From Lachnospiraceae bacterium (GTDB lineage Bacteria > Bacillota > Clostridia > Lachnospirales > Lachnospiraceae), in assembly GCA_003520105.1 (NCBI GenBank), contig DOVL01000056.1, positions 3,657 to 20,128 on the forward strand: a stretch of DNA of 16,472 nucleotides. Direction: 5' to 3'. Under the pieces are notes generated by a model, which saw only the letters and a program-made list of their open reading frames with translations, did not search any database and was not told the origin of the DNA. The translations under genes were made by a program, and so were the position numbers. This document shows, one piece after another, positions 16,101-16,472 of this stretch; position 1 is the first letter of the stretch; every line of letters starts with the position of its first letter.

Positions 16101-16183
16101 TGAAGGCTGTTGTTGAAGAACTTCAGACCGCTGGAGAGATAAGTGATGAAACTGCAACCGATACTCTTGGGCTTATCGGATGA
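13139..16183 (+). CDS. TIR domain - transmembrane - Sel1-like repeat protein
   Basis: The TIR domain spans about residues 1-133: DVFISYST at the N-terminus (box 1), WYAPRDILPGEEW at 31-43, and NEVALAF around E74, the position of the catalytic glutamate in NAD-cleaving TIR enzymes. A polar linker (134-180) leads to RKSKKK and a single membrane helix at about 187-208. About 18 Sel1-like (TPR-related) repeats fill 250-960, each with a YYLG...Y..G...D...A...Y.KAAE.GD-like pattern, followed by a short helical tail. The more basic N-terminal flank suggests the TIR is cytoplasmic and the repeats extracytoplasmic, but KKK on the other side makes this uncertain. The start is well supported by GGGGGTGA at 13126-13133. 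It lies 40 bases after the RCK/RyR gene, so probably co-transcribed. Domain calls are firm; a role in NAD-based signalling is inference. Confidence 0.88.
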   Translation: MHDVFISYSTKNKNVADAVVANFEQHGIKCWYAPRDILPGEEWVSAIREGLNIATIFVLIYTEESNKSRQVMNEVALAFNSGKTLIPFRLTESVMNNELEYYLTRVHWLDAVTNPLNQNINTLREYVSLVLGRTEGVTPILHKAGEVPGKASDPGVSQAAVSGGRTSDSDSGRLEEQTSVRKSKKKIIIPAVIAALVAAVVVGIFIFGGKKKTSGGKSFEVGKEAYYSEYRSSEDSDKALEDMTKAAEKGDADAYYYLGRLAERAYDYPEARKQYEKGVEKGSALAKFGLARLYQNGRSVSADIEQAEKLYNEALDAGATEAYFELGIMAWKGLSGEGATKEADAEAALEYFEKATKCKDREVAAYAYMYMGEVYRLGTGGIGMDMDKAAGYYEKAIETYPYLEGEAKYFLGMGYDTACDDIHADRTFAEAKEFLEKAAAEGDTRSMYYLGNMYRFGFGVKKDGLTAYSDYYKKAAEAGDTDSMYWIAMMYQNGLAGVTVDYEEAYEWFYKAAVIGDGASMKAIGDLYYFGNYGLTQDGEKNYERALYYYEEAVKAGDGAACISLSEMYRFGRGVEKDITKAKSLLEDSIRLGEVDGLYWLGLYYMEYADQDGEKLDTEKAVQLFKRAAESGSSKALNYLGMMCYNGADFASGMDDTERKKTAEEYLIAAAQSGQNRNAFENLGFMYWKEAYSADTEEEADKLFAKALGYYNKAVDLDSKTALTAIGKMYWFGNIGKKDDGTSDYEEAVKWFQKGEEAGDGEAMYYLAYEYLYGTGAMAQDTDKACEKAMVAFDAGYSDASELLIEIAEHYINEDFEYSLASEYDKALAIYNKLIEAGVEDGRIYCRLGYLNYYGLIGNNNYAEAVADFEKSLSLGYEGKKLGWMYGALSRIYYNGAEGIAIDNKKAAEYAEKGSELKDATSFVCMGFLYQDGYYSKDDVSNSRKCTEYHLKGAEAYKTVEENKSVYQAVLGIIKENIDSGYLDPEVLKAVVEELQTAGEISDETATDTLGLIG

Positions 16184-16277
16184 CTCCAGAGGGTGATTTA
16201 TATAGGTTTAAATCCAGACCCGGTATATTAACACAAAATATATGTATTAATAATAGAAGAAACGCAAGATATATTGA

Positions 16278-16290
16278 TCCGTGACACGGA
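16278..16290. repeat. Short perfect inverted repeat after the TIR gene
   Basis: TCCGTGACACGGA has 6-bp arms around a single central base. It is too tight for a normal hairpin and more like a protein-binding dyad, or chance. It lies about 95 bases after the TIR gene stop and 90 bases before the tRNA promoter. Confidence 0.3.
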
Positions 16291-16309
16291 GCGAAAATCT
16301 TTCGGTAAA

Positions 16310-16348
16310 TATCCCGAAAAGCACGAAAAAATGCGGCTTTTCGGGATA
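16310..16348 (+). terminator. Large stem-loop, probable terminator of the RyR/TIR unit
   Basis: A perfect 13-bp stem (TATCCCGAAAAGC at 16310-16322 with its complement at 16336-16348) closes a 13-base A-rich loop. It is followed by AAAA then TTTT rather than an immediate U-run. It is the strongest hairpin between the TIR gene stop and the tRNA promoter, so it most likely separates the two transcripts. A second overlapping palindrome (GATAAAA-A-TTTTATC, 16345-16359) shares its right edge. Confidence 0.5.
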
Positions 16349-16379
16349 AAAATTTTATCGAAAAAAAGCAAAAAAACTG

Positions 16380-16408
16380 TTGACACTGCAATAGTTTTTT
16401 GTTAAGAT
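16380..16408 (+). promoter_or_regulatory. Near-consensus housekeeping promoter for the tRNA-Ser gene
   Basis: TTGACA at 16380-16385 and TAAGAT at 16403-16408 are separated by exactly 17 bases. This is a perfect -35 and a five-of-six -10 for the vegetative sigma factor. The expected transcription start is near 16415, leaving a leader of about 35 bases that could fold as a 5-bp hairpin (TCGCT 16417-16421 with AGCGA 16429-16433) before the mature tRNA start. Confidence 0.85.
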
Positions 16409-16449
16409 ATGCATTGTCGCTGAGCGAGAGCGATGATTTAAAATGCCTT

Positions 16450-16472
16450 GGAGAGGTATCGAAGTGGTCATA
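16450..16472 (+). tRNA. tRNA-Ser, 5' part only (cut by window end)
   Basis: The last 23 bases begin GGAGAGG (acceptor strand), then TA and a short three-base D-stem strand TCG, followed by the D-loop AAGTGGTCATA. This form is typical of class II serine tRNAs of Clostridia. The anticodon is beyond the window, so the isoacceptor is unknown. The strong promoter just upstream supports it. Confidence 0.75.

Noticed and set aside
10906..16183. Canonical Thoeris (ThsA/ThsB) or a CBASS/CRISPR-type locus
   Set aside because: No SLOG, macro, nucleotidyltransferase, Cas protein or repeat-spacer array is visible. The TIR protein is much larger and membrane-anchored compared with ThsB.

Overview
The window looks like chromosome of a low-to-mid GC Gram-positive anaerobe, most plausibly a Lachnospiraceae/Clostridia member of the Butyrivibrio-Roseburia type. 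The grounds are Firmicutes-type housekeeping proteins, strong purine-rich Shine-Dalgarno sites, the Clostridia-like RNase Z N-terminus, and a tRNA-Ser whose 5' end resembles those of that family. This placement is inference from protein character and was not searched. All genes run on the + strand.

Layout. Positions 29-2581 carry the aspartate-family pair homoserine dehydrogenase (hom) and aspartokinase (lysC). lysC contains an in-frame internal Shine-Dalgarno plus ATG that should yield a separate regulatory beta subunit. A spacer with a perfect 18-bp palindrome and a strong stem-loop precedes a dCMP deaminase (2800-3282). Next come a very long RNA hairpin (3311-3383), a two-helix YcxB-like membrane protein (3402-3947) and a possible unlisted 48-residue ORF (3952-4098).

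Positions 4117-10059 hold most of the tRNA t6A37 machinery. tsaE, tsaB and rimI are in the classical order. tsaD is separated from them by a lipoprotein glycoside hydrolase family 3 enzyme and RNase Z. ispD (isoprenoid/MEP pathway) follows.

The last third (10906-16183) is the accessory-looking part. One gene encodes a 730-aa membrane protein with three N-terminal helices, Rossmann/RCK-like segments and a C-terminal ryanodine-receptor-type (RyR) domain. Forty bases downstream, a 1014-aa protein combines an N-terminal TIR domain, one transmembrane helix and about 18 Sel1-like repeats. I read the pair as a candidate two-gene TIR/RyR nucleotide-signalling or defence module: the TIR would make or consume an NAD-derived nucleotide, and the RCK/RyR membrane protein could sense it. 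This is the most interesting item in the window, and its function is inferred, not shown.

The window closes with a hairpin-rich intergenic stretch, a near-consensus sigma-70-type promoter and the first 23 bases of a tRNA-Ser gene.
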